Of a DNA stretch of 6,460 bases, positions 1 through 5,702 are shown piece by piece (position 1 is the stretch's first letter; the number at the start of each line of letters is the position of its first letter). The DNA lies in NCBI GenBank assembly GCA_910584865.1, contig CAJUCE010000079.1, positions 1-6,460 on the forward strand, written 5' to 3'. This stretch comes from an uncultured Acetatifactor sp. (GTDB lineage: Bacteria; Bacillota; Clostridia; Lachnospirales; Lachnospiraceae). Both the position numbers and the translations under genes were made by a program. Below the pieces are notes generated by a model, which ran no database searches, was not told the origin of the DNA, and worked only from the letters and a program-made list of their open reading frames with translations.

Positions 1-82
1 TAAATAACTGCTCATATTGCGCCGGATAAATTTTCAAGAATTCCAGAGCAGGAAATGACAAGTTTAAAATTATGTACATTTT

Positions 83-544
83 CTATGCTTCACTTGAAAC
101 ATTCGACATTTCATTTGATACAGTATCATTTTCAGCCGTAGGCGTATTATCGGTCTCCTGCTTTGCATTTTCATTGGGTGCTTCTGTCGGTTTAGAAATT
201 TCTAAGCTCATGGTTGTTTCCATTCCGCCGATACTCATTGTCATTACAAGCACTCTTGAACCGTCTGGCTTAACAATAATTTCTGTCTTTGATTCAGATT
301 CTTGTTTATCTTCCTGCTTCAATTCTTCATCTGATACGTCATTATCCTCCTGCTCCAATAATGGATTTGTTGATTTAAGTGCCTTATAAATATCCTGCAC
401 ATTGGCATTCTGCCTTGTATCTTCGGGTGCAGACACCTCTGTTTCCTGTTTTTGTGGGTAAAATTGTCCGACCCTGCTCTTGTTGTGTCTATCTGCCGCT
501 ACATTGCTTTGATAATAATTATATCCAATTCCATTTACGCTCAT
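83..544 (-). CDS. Acidic 153-aa protein of unknown function, last gene of the two-component operon
   Basis: I do not recognise this protein with confidence and assign no function. The start is an ATG at 544 with a GGAGG 9 nt upstream; the stop is TAG at 83-85. The N-terminus (MSVNGIGYNYYQ) is short and rich in Gly, Tyr and Asn. Residues about 60-85 are a very acidic, Glu/Gln/Asp/Ser-rich, probably disordered stretch. A compact segment at about 87-117 (pattern EIIVKPDGSRVLVMTMSIGG, then METTMSLEIS) looks like beta strands around a PDGSR turn. The tail is again Asn/Thr/Glu-rich. There is no signal peptide, membrane helix or cysteine. It lies co-directionally downstream of the histidine kinase, with a 158-nt gap holding a small ORF, so it is probably co-transcribed with the regulator pair. 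I vaguely recall proteins with an NGIG-type N-terminus in Lachnospiraceae, but cannot verify a family. Confidence 0.8.
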   Translation of the reverse strand: MSVNGIGYNYYQSNVAADRHNKSRVGQFYPQKQETEVSAPEDTRQNANVQDIYKALKSTNPLLEQEDNDVSDEELKQEDKQESESKTEIIVKPDGSRVLVMTMSIGGMETTMSLEISKPTEAPNENAKQETDNTPTAENDTVSNEMSNVSSEA

Positions 545-641
545 TTTTCAAATCCTCCATTGTCATCAATTTTTTTCTGCGGTTCTTCTGTCATTCAGAG
601 CCGCCCTTGCCCCCTTATGATAAGTCCGGGCATATTTGGTT

Positions 642-710
642 TTACTGCAATTGTGTCCTGTTTGCATATTGGTATGCACCTAAAACACCACATACTCCTA
701 AACTACTCAT
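642..710 (-). CDS. Possible 22-aa small ORF overlapping the histidine kinase stop
   Basis: An ATG at 710 opens a 22-codon frame ending in TAA at 642-644. Its start overlaps the kinase stop by 8 nt (ATGAGTAG). A good ribosome binding site (AGGAAAGGAG) sits about 6 nt upstream, inside the last kinase codons, which is the usual layout for translational coupling. The peptide begins MSSLGVCGVLGAYQY, followed by ANRTQLQ. It has a single cysteine, a small hydrophobic N-terminal half and no recognisable AgrD features: no clear amphipathic leader and no acidic C-terminal tail. It also shares a loose MS..G...YQ opening with the 153-aa protein downstream, so it could be a truncated relative of it. Because the neighbouring kinase belongs to a peptide-sensing class, a signalling or accessory role is possible but purely inferred. 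It may equally be non-functional or a remnant. Confidence 0.4.
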   Translation of the reverse strand: MSSLGVCGVLGAYQYANRTQLQ

Positions 711-2112
711 TTTTTCTCCTTTCCTGTAACAACACAGCTACGCTAAATTCGTTTTTCCTTGCCCTAATATCCACATCTCCCATGTATTTATCTACTTCAC
801 GTTTTACATTGGATAAACCAATGCCGTGCAGGGCTGTATCCCTTCCCTTTGTGGAAAGCGGAAGATTGGTTTTTGTGTCAAATGTCACCTCCCCCTCAAA
901 TGAATTTTTTACATTTATCACATAAAACTTTTTCTTCTGCCTGCCGGAAAGATAAATGTATCTTTTCCCCTCTGCCATTTTTTCACAGGCTTCAAGGGCA
1001 TTTTGCAGAAGATTGTTAATAATAACCCCTATGTCATACGCATTATAGCCGTCCGATTTTGGATAGGAAAACGCCGACTGAAACTGTATTCCCTGTTTCT
1101 CTGCGGCTTTCTGCTTGTCATTCACGATCACGTCTGTAACAGTATTTCCCGTTTTAATGGTAAGCTCAAATACATCCATGCTTTCGTCCATATGGTCTAT
1201 ATACTGCTCTATATCCCCATAGCTGCCATTTCTGACAAGCCCTTTGATATTCGTCATATGGTTCTTCATTTCATGCTTCATCTGGCGTATGCCATGATAA
1301 AACTGCTCCACTTCCTCCATTCGTTCCTGTATTGCGTGAACCTGCTGCTGTTCCACGAAATATTTTTCCTTTTCCTCCTGCAAGCGCATCATTTTCTGAT
1401 AAGACGCTATCGTAATCAAAATCCCTGCATAGAACAGGGCGGCAACCACAGGCACAATCCCAAGAAATACCGGGAATTGTTCATAAAGTTGTATCATCGT
1501 GTTTTCATTCACAATCAGCAGAATATGAAAAATGATATTTACAAACAAAATCCCTGTTACCGGGGTCAAAAGCATGTAACACAATTCTTTTATCTGCAGC
1601 TTTCTTGTTTTTTTCTTCAAAAGCCGCCCCATGACGCACAACATAACCGAGAGCAGGAGCATTTGCAACACCGCAACAAAAGCATAGTTCGATGCCGCGC
1701 GGCTGAAAATGTTTTTAGTCATTTCCAAGGTTTCCGCGTTTTGTTCCAGACGTTTGTCTACAAGAAAACTTACGCTTCTCATAATCAGCGCACTTAATTT
1801 TCTGGCACAAAAGAAAAGCACACCCAAAAGAATCGTAAATTCCCTCCCCATATCCAAACACTTTGAAGCCGCCGCCAAGAGGACAATTACAATTATCATG
1901 CACAGCCATCCGTAAACAGCCGTTGTCATGCCAATAAAATACATAACCATATAAACCGCAAAAACCATAAGCGCTTTTTTGATTCTGCTTTTCCTCCGTT
2001 CCTTTTTCCCTGCCATAAATGGATAGAAAAAAGCCGTCATACAGGCAGCATATAAAAACACTTGAATGCCGGACATGATATTCATAATCAAATTAAAACC
2101 TGCTTCGCTCAA
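703..2112 (-). CDS. AgrC-like sensor histidine kinase, polytopic with GHKL ATPase domain
   Basis: This is a 469-aa membrane sensor kinase that would autophosphorylate on His and pass phosphate to the LytTR regulator encoded just upstream. The start is TTG at 2112, chosen because GGAGGG lies 7 nt before it and overlaps the regulator stop; the first in-frame ATG (residue 10) has no such site. Hydrophobic segments lie near residues 9-30, 46-64, 67-83, 92-112, 142-161, 177-201 and 215-237, giving six or seven membrane spans. A coiled linker (about 238-270) follows. The H-box is RQMKHEMKNHMTNIKGL with His280, the typical HPK10 pattern. The N-box is NNLLQNALEA (366-375) and the G-box is HGIGLSNVK (429-437). 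Length and order match AgrC-type kinases that detect peptides. No AgrB or standard AgrD is present in the window, so the ligand is unknown. Confidence 0.93.
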   Translation of the reverse strand: MSEAGFNLIMNIMSGIQVFLYAACMTAFFYPFMAGKKERRKSRIKKALMVFAVYMVMYFIGMTTAVYGWLCMIIVIVLLAAASKCLDMGREFTILLGVLFFCARKLSALIMRSVSFLVDKRLEQNAETLEMTKNIFSRAASNYAFVAVLQMLLLSVMLCVMGRLLKKKTRKLQIKELCYMLLTPVTGILFVNIIFHILLIVNENTMIQLYEQFPVFLGIVPVVAALFYAGILITIASYQKMMRLQEEKEKYFVEQQQVHAIQERMEEVEQFYHGIRQMKHEMKNHMTNIKGLVRNGSYGDIEQYIDHMDESMDVFELTIKTGNTVTDVIVNDKQKAAEKQGIQFQSAFSYPKSDGYNAYDIGVIINNLLQNALEACEKMAEGKRYIYLSGRQKKKFYVINVKNSFEGEVTFDTKTNLPLSTKGRDTALHGIGLSNVKREVDKYMGDVDIRARKNEFSVAVLLQERRKNE

Positions 2113-2124
2113 TGTCTGTCCCTC

Positions 2125-2853
2125 CTACTGCATAAAGCGCAGATATGCCTTTACAAAGTCCTCATACTTATATTTGGAAAGGGGCAGCTTATCCCCGTTT
2201 GCAAGCATTATTTCTGTCCTGCTGTATTCGTCCACACAGGAGAGGTTGACAAGATAGCCTTTGTGTATGCGGCAGAACTGCCCCTGCAATTCTTCCTCAA
2301 GCTCCCCGATTTTTGCATAATATTCCAGGCTGCGCAAGCTGGCTTGTTCCCCGTCTTTTATATAAAGCACTACCTTGTGCTTCCGGCTTTCCATGTAATA
2401 AATACGGTCTAACGGTATGGCTTTGTTTGCCCCGGCGTACTGGATAAACAGGGTTTTCTTTTTCTGCTCCGTTTCGGATAAAATCTTATCCTGCGCCCGG
2501 CTGAAGACCTCCGCAAATTTCTGTTCATTCACAGGCTTTACCAGATACCCCGACGCTTCCACTTCGAAAGCGTCATAGACATACTTTTCATAGCCCGTAA
2601 CAAAAATGATTGCGGGCTGTTTTATCTGTTCCATGCCCCTGATCCGCCTTGCCATTCCCATACCGTCCATGCCGGACGCAGAACCCTCTAACGCTATATC
2701 CAGGAACAGTAAATCATGCCCCATGCCGCTTGACAGGTATTCATCAGCAGAAGCATACTCCGTAATTTCACATTCCGCTTTCTGCCCTCTGATAAGCGAA
2801 GCAAGGTAGCTTCTTATGTTCTTTTCATCATCACATATTGCAACTTTTATCAT
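2125..2853 (-). CDS. LytTR-family response regulator (AgrA-like)
   Basis: This is a 242-aa cytoplasmic transcription regulator, partner of the adjacent histidine kinase. The start is ATG at 2853, preceded by AGGAGGG about 5 nt upstream; the longer open frame towards 3036 lacks sequence resembling a receiver domain and is rejected. The receiver domain spans about residues 1-120: acidic pair Asp8/Asp9 (VAICDDE), phospho-acceptor Asp52 (LLFLDIAL), Thr86 (FVTGYE) and Lys106 (YLVKPV). The LytTR DNA-binding domain spans about 132-240, with IYYMESRKHKVVLYI, FCRIHKGYLVNLS and LPLSKYKYEDFVKAYL as family signatures. The stop codon overlaps the kinase ribosome binding site and 12 nt separate the two genes, so they form one operon. 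LytTR regulators usually bind paired direct repeats near promoters, often including their own, but I could not identify a convincing pair here. Confidence 0.95.
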   Translation of the reverse strand: MIKVAICDDEKNIRSYLASLIRGQKAECEITEYASADEYLSSGMGHDLLFLDIALEGSASGMDGMGMARRIRGMEQIKQPAIIFVTGYEKYVYDAFEVEASGYLVKPVNEQKFAEVFSRAQDKILSETEQKKKTLFIQYAGANKAIPLDRIYYMESRKHKVVLYIKDGEQASLRSLEYYAKIGELEEELQGQFCRIHKGYLVNLSCVDEYSRTEIMLANGDKLPLSKYKYEDFVKAYLRFMQ

Positions 2854-2876
2854 ATGCCCTCCTTTGGCTTTCACAT

Positions 2877-2906
2877 AAAATATCGGAAAAAATGAAATTT
2901 TGTCTA
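2877..2906 (-). promoter_or_regulatory. Candidate SigA-type promoter of the two-component operon
   Basis: On the minus strand a TAGACA box (2906-2901, five of six matches to the -35 consensus) is followed after 18 nt by TATTTT (2882-2877, four of six matches to -10). This would start transcription about 15-20 nt before the response regulator ATG, just ahead of its ribosome binding site. The -10 is weak, as expected for an activator-dependent promoter. This is pattern-based inference. Confidence 0.35.
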
Positions 2907-2920
2907 ATACCGATTGCACG

Positions 2921-2932
2921 AAAACATGTTTT
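2921..2932. promoter_or_regulatory. Perfect 12-bp palindrome in the divergent intergenic region
   Basis: AAAACATGTTTT reads identically on both strands. It lies about 15 nt upstream of the candidate -35 of the two-component operon and about 55 nt upstream of the plus-strand extended -10. That position suits an operator for a dimeric regulator acting on either or both promoters. LytTR proteins normally use direct rather than inverted repeats, so the binder could be another regulator. A chance AT-rich palindrome cannot be excluded. Confidence 0.3.
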
Positions 2933-2985
2933 GACAGCACAACTGGACAGAAAAAAACTTTTATAATGCAGTATCTTGAAAGGCA

Positions 2986-2994
2986 TGGTATACT
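2986..2994 (+). promoter_or_regulatory. Extended -10 promoter candidate for the plus-strand genes
   Basis: TGGTATACT matches an extended -10 (TG-n-TATACT). No good -35 occurs at the normal 16-18 nt distance; a TTGACA at 2931-2936 is far too distant for it. A start near 3001 would give a short leader ahead of the ATG at 3026 and would transcribe the interrupted small ORF and then the GH20 gene. No other promoter candidate was seen immediately upstream of the GH20 gene. Confidence 0.4.
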
Positions 2995-3025
2995 GGAATG
3001 AATGAAAAAATAAATCCTGGAGTTC

Positions 3026-3199
3026 ATGCACGGCATTAAAAGATTGGCAGAGCTCTGCAGGCGCTGCAGTTGAGGGCAGTATTTCCGGCTTGATATAGAG
3101 CCGGAGGAAGCGTATGACAGGATTTCTTATCTCCGTTCTCTGTTGATTCGAGAATTGGCAGGACGGGAAGAAAAGGCTACAGTGACGGGAAACAACTGA
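3026..3199 (+). pseudogene. Interrupted 57-codon ORF with one in-frame UGA, upstream of the GH20 gene
   Basis: From ATG 3026 the frame reads 15 residues (MHGIKRLAELCRRCS), then UGA at 3071-3073, then 41 further codons in the same frame to a second UGA at 3197-3199. The second part (beginning GQYFRLDIEPEEAYDRISYL) has the look of a real amphipathic helical protein and has no plausible start codon of its own. The simplest reading is a small gene killed by a single nonsense change, for example TGG to TGA. A selenocysteine codon is a remote alternative, since a 7-bp hairpin follows 10 nt after the UGA. A GGAG lies only 3 nt before the ATG, which is close for efficient initiation. I recognise no family. 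Confidence 0.4.
3084..3105 (+). other. Hairpin 3' of the in-frame UGA
   Basis: TCCGGCT (3084-3090) and AGCCGGA (3099-3105) form a perfect 7-bp stem around an 8-nt loop, TGATATAG. It begins 10 nt after the in-frame UGA at 3071-3073, and the loop lies 17 nt after it with a G at loop position two. This resembles the loose published description of bacterial SECIS elements, but 7-bp hairpins are common and nothing else here supports selenocysteine use. Confidence 0.35.
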
Positions 3200-3205
3200 T
3201 TGTGG

Positions 3206-3229
3206 GAAGAACGCCTCAGGCGATTCTTC
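3206..3229 (+). promoter_or_regulatory. Stem-loop just upstream of the GH20 ribosome binding site
   Basis: GAAGAACGCC (3206-3215) pairs with GGCG and TTCTTC (3219-3222, 3224-3229) with a single bulged A and a 3-nt TCA loop, giving ten base pairs. It ends about 10 nt before the GGAGGAGAGG ribosome binding site of the GH20 gene and follows the stop of the interrupted ORF. There is no U-run, so it is not a classical terminator; it could be a processing or stability hairpin or a translational control element. Confidence 0.45.
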
Positions 3230-3254
3230 GATGTGCATTGGAGGAGAGGACAGA

Positions 3255-5141
3255 ATGTTCAGGGAAATCAGAGGAATAGAGGATGAGACGATTTTAAGCG
3301 CCATACACAGGCTTCCGGCTTACTATTTTCAGGGAGGATGGGCGGATGAAATCCGTGTGGATTTTTTCGGGCTGCCGGCCGGGGGAGAAGAGGCGCTTCG
3401 GATAACACGGGAGGGCGGCCTGTGCCGGATCGGCTTTCGGGAGAAGATTCATTTGTTCCGGGCTTTGGGGATTCTGCGGGAGAATGGGGGAAAGCCCCAA
3501 ATGAACCATACAGAAAAAATGTATATCCCCAGGATAGGCGTTATGATTGACGCATCCCGGAACAGTGTGCCTAATCCCGGATTTCTGAGAGATGTTCTGG
3601 ACCGCATGGCGCTGATGGGGCTGAATTGCCTGATCCTGTACATGGAGGATGTGTATGAGCTGGAGGGGGAGCCCCGGTTCGGCTATATGCGGGGAGGCTA
3701 TGCCCGGGAACAGCTGCGGCAGTTGGATGACTATGCGCATCAGTACGGCATCAGCATAGTGGCGTCCATACAGGTTCTGGGACATCTGGAAAAAGTGCTT
3801 CGGTTTCCGGAATATGCTTCCCTGCAGGACAGTCCCTCCTGCCTGCTGGCCGGAGAGGGGAAAACCTATGAGCTGATCGGGAAGATGCTGCAGACGATAG
3901 GCCGGTGCCTAAGGAGCCGGAGGATCATTGTGGGCATGGATGAGACCCATGGCCTGGGGGAAGGGCGGTACCGGCAGAAAAACGGCGTCCGCAGGCCTTT
4001 GGATATTTTCCTGGAGCATCTGCGGCGGGTCCATGCCCTGGCCCGGGAGAACGGACTGGAAATCGCCCTTTACAGTGACATGCTGTTTTCCTACAGCTCC
4101 CCCAGGCATGTCTATCTGGATCCGGACGAGGCGCCTGACCCGGAGATATGTGCCGGGATACCAGAGGATGCGGGTCTGATCTACTGGGATTATTATTCCC
4201 GGGATCCGGGCCTTTTGGACGGAATGATGAAAAGGCACCGGGATACGGGCAGGGCCATCTATGCGGGACCATTGCTTTCTGTCTCGTCCTTTTGTGTCAA
4301 TTACCCGTTTACCTTCCGGACTGCGGAGCCGGCGCTGGAGGCGGTAAAAAAATATCGGATTCCCATGGCCTACGGCTGCCTGTGGCATGATGACGGAGCA
4401 GAGTGCTGCGACTGGCTGGGACTGCTGGGAATGCAGTATTATGCGGAGAGCGCTTACCGTGAGGACTCGGTGGGCCATGAGGTTCTGGACGCCCGCTTTG
4501 CCGCATGTACCGGATTATGCGCAGGGTGGTTTGCGGACACGGCTTTTCTGGACGCGGTTCCCTGCAGCAATCCGGAGAACCGCTGGCCGCCCAATCCCTC
4601 CAAATATCTTCTCTGGCAGGATCCTCTGGAGGGACTGTACGACGCGGATCTGCGGGGGCTTGGACTGGATGCGCATTATGGGAAAACGGCGCGGCTGCTG
4701 GAGGCGGACCTGGAAAAGGCAGGGGAGGAAGGATGGTTTTTACTGGTTCCGCTCCTTCTGGCCAAGTCCCTGCAGCTGAAAGCCGCTTTGGGGGAAAGGC
4801 TGCATCAGCACTATAAAGACAGGGACCGGGAGGCCCTTGGAAAAGACGCGGAACAGATGAGGGAACTGCTTGACCTGGTGAAAGCGCTGCGGACTGCCCA
4901 CAGGCAGCAGTGGATGCAGACCTGTTCTCCCTTTGGCTGGTCCCGGCTGGATCTCCGCTACGGAGGGCTTACTGCCAGGCTTGAGACAGCCGTATATCGT
5001 CTAGGACAATATTTGGACGGCAGCCTGTCCGAACTTCCGGAACTGGAGGCGCCCCGGTATGAAAAAGACCGCAGCGGGCAGTTTTTGGGGAAGGGAATAT
5101 GGAAGGTCTATGAGGGCTGCGCGACATTGAGCGACGGCTGA
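3255..5141 (+). CDS. Glycoside hydrolase family 20 protein, beta-N-acetylhexosaminidase-like
   Basis: This 628-aa protein probably removes terminal GlcNAc or GalNAc residues from oligosaccharides inside the cell; there is no signal peptide. The start is the ATG at 3255, 5 nt after GGAGGAGAGG; an in-frame ATG at 3231 lacks a ribosome binding site and would sit upstream of that one. Numbering from 3255, a short N-terminal domain (about 1-90) leads into a TIM barrel starting at PRIGVMIDASRN (Arg93, Asp99). Further marks are LGHLEKVL (His176), the catalytic pair Asp229-Glu230 in VGMDETHGLGEGRY, an IYWDYYS tryptophan (311) and CLWHDDGAE (377-383), which resembles the WGDDGAE segment of hexosaminidase D-like enzymes. 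The C-terminal 200 residues look helical. One oddity is that the His or Asn usually preceding the G-x-D-E motif is Ile225. Substrate specificity cannot be read from the sequence. Confidence 0.9.
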   Translation: MFREIRGIEDETILSAIHRLPAYYFQGGWADEIRVDFFGLPAGGEEALRITREGGLCRIGFREKIHLFRALGILRENGGKPQMNHTEKMYIPRIGVMIDASRNSVPNPGFLRDVLDRMALMGLNCLILYMEDVYELEGEPRFGYMRGGYAREQLRQLDDYAHQYGISIVASIQVLGHLEKVLRFPEYASLQDSPSCLLAGEGKTYELIGKMLQTIGRCLRSRRIIVGMDETHGLGEGRYRQKNGVRRPLDIFLEHLRRVHALARENGLEIALYSDMLFSYSSPRHVYLDPDEAPDPEICAGIPEDAGLIYWDYYSRDPGLLDGMMKRHRDTGRAIYAGPLLSVSSFCVNYPFTFRTAEPALEAVKKYRIPMAYGCLWHDDGAECCDWLGLLGMQYYAESAYREDSVGHEVLDARFAACTGLCAGWFADTAFLDAVPCSNPENRWPPNPSKYLLWQDPLEGLYDADLRGLGLDAHYGKTARLLEADLEKAGEEGWFLLVPLLLAKSLQLKAALGERLHQHYKDRDREALGKDAEQMRELLDLVKALRTAHRQQWMQTCSPFGWSRLDLRYGGLTARLETAVYRLGQYLDGSLSELPELEAPRYEKDRSGQFLGKGIWKVYEGCATLSDG

Positions 5142-5155
5142 TATGAATATCAGCC
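5136..5155 (+). terminator. Hairpin at the end of the GH20 gene, possible terminator
   Basis: GGCTGATA (5136-5143) and TATCAGCC (5148-5155) form a perfect 8-bp stem with a TGAA loop, and the stem contains the GH20 stop codon. A T-rich stretch (ATTTCTTTT, from about 5164) lies some 8 nt later rather than directly adjacent, so termination may be incomplete. It marks the end of the GH20 unit; a new promoter lies about 140 nt downstream. Confidence 0.5.
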
Positions 5156-5293
5156 CAGGAAAATATTTCTTTTGCATTGATTGTTGATTTTAGCTAAACT
5201 GATAGAACTGTATAGACATATTCTGAAACTCATAGTCCATGCGCCGGAAAAGGTGGACGGGAAACGGGTACAGAGTCTGACAGCGAATTTCTG

Positions 5294-5322
5294 TTGATGC
5301 TGCTTTCTTTTTCTGATATGAT
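5294..5322 (+). promoter_or_regulatory. SigA-type promoter for the DUF1905 and DUF2200 genes
   Basis: TTGATG (5294-5299) and TATGAT (5317-5322) are separated by exactly 17 nt, and a TG at 5314-5315 makes an extended -10. This is the clearest promoter in the window. A start near 5329 gives a leader of about 85 nt before the DUF1905 ATG. The rest of the gap from 5156 to 5293 shows nothing else I can support. Confidence 0.7.
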
Positions 5323-5330
5323 GATACCAG

Positions 5331-5350
5331 GGAGAAAAGGCATTTTTTCC
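5331..5350 (+). other. Hairpin at the predicted 5' end of the DUF1905 transcript
   Basis: GGAGAAAA (5331-5338) pairs with TTTTTTCC (5343-5350) through eight base pairs including one G-U, with a GGCA loop. It begins 2-3 nt after the predicted transcription start, where such stems commonly protect an mRNA from decay. The T-run in its 3' arm also makes a weak early-termination reading possible. The remaining leader is purine-rich up to the ribosome binding site. Confidence 0.35.
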
Positions 5351-5414
5351 GCGGGGATGGCAGAGGCCGGAACGGCGGAGCGAGAGTTTCGATTGCAGGA
5401 GAAGAGAGACAGGA

Positions 5415-5702
5415 ATGAATGAAAAAATATACGAGTTTGAATCCCTGATTTACAGCGCAGGGGACACAGGAGGAGCTTATGTGTTGTTTCCCTATGACAT
5501 CCGGAAGGAATTCGGCCGGGGCAGGGTGAAAGTCCACGCCACCTTTGACGGGGAGCCCTATGACGGCAGCATTGTGAATATGGGCGTAAAGAATGAGGAC
5601 GGGAGCATCTGCTATATCCTGGGCCTGCGGAAGGATATCCGCGCCAAAATCGGGAAGCAGCCCGGGGACCAGGTGCGGGTAACAGTGACAGAGCGGGAGT
5701 AA
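5415..5702 (+). CDS. DUF1905 domain protein
   Basis: This is a 95-aa cytoplasmic protein made almost entirely of one DUF1905 domain, a small beta-rich fold of unknown biochemical role that also occurs within YdeI-type proteins. Family features visible here are the opening strand (YEFESLIYS), the segment YVLFPYDIRKEFGRGRVKVH, the DGEPYDGSIVNMG turn, YILGLRKDIRAKIG and the closing GDQVRVTV strand. The start ATG at 5415 follows purine-rich sequence: GAGAG is 6 nt upstream and AGGAG 13 nt upstream. An overlapping ATG four bases later opens only a nine-codon frame. It is the first gene behind the promoter at 5294-5322, and the DUF2200 gene follows after 127 nt on the same strand, probably in the same transcript. 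The family assignment is from recognition of sequence pattern; function is unknown. Confidence 0.85.
   Translation: MNEKIYEFESLIYSAGDTGGAYVLFPYDIRKEFGRGRVKVHATFDGEPYDGSIVNMGVKNEDGSICYILGLRKDIRAKIGKQPGDQVRVTVTERE

Noticed and set aside
1..79. Minus-strand frame from ATG 79 running off the left edge (begins MYIILNLSFPALEF), 3 nt after the stop of the 153-aa gene
   Set aside because: Only 26 codons are visible, there is no ribosome binding site, and the content is not recognisable. It could be the start of another gene, but I cannot support it. I see nothing else in 1-82, and no terminator.
1003..1797. 264-codon plus-strand frame opposite the kinase
   Set aside because: It is antisense to a clearly recognisable histidine kinase, has no ribosome binding site, and its His/Phe/Leu-rich composition is typical of a shadow frame.
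2931..2967. TTGACA (2931-2936) with TATAAT (2962-2967) as a plus-strand promoter
   Set aside because: The boxes match consensus, but the 25-nt spacer is far too long for one SigA promoter.
2854..3036. N-terminal extension of the response regulator to ATG 3036
   Set aside because: The extension is hydrophobic, unlike a receiver domain, and covers the promoter region. ATG 2853 has a strong ribosome binding site and fits the family length.
3047..3069. Palindrome GCAGAGCTCTGC and twin CTGCAG sites
   Set aside because: These are short GC-rich palindromes inside the interrupted small ORF. They are probably incidental, with no arrangement pointing to an operator or recombination site.
5298..5422. 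Plus-strand open frame ahead of DUF1905 ending in an overlap with its start (MLLSFSDMM...)
   Set aside because: Its first ATG lies within the promoter, the next (5357) has no proper ribosome binding site, and the sequence looks non-protein-like.
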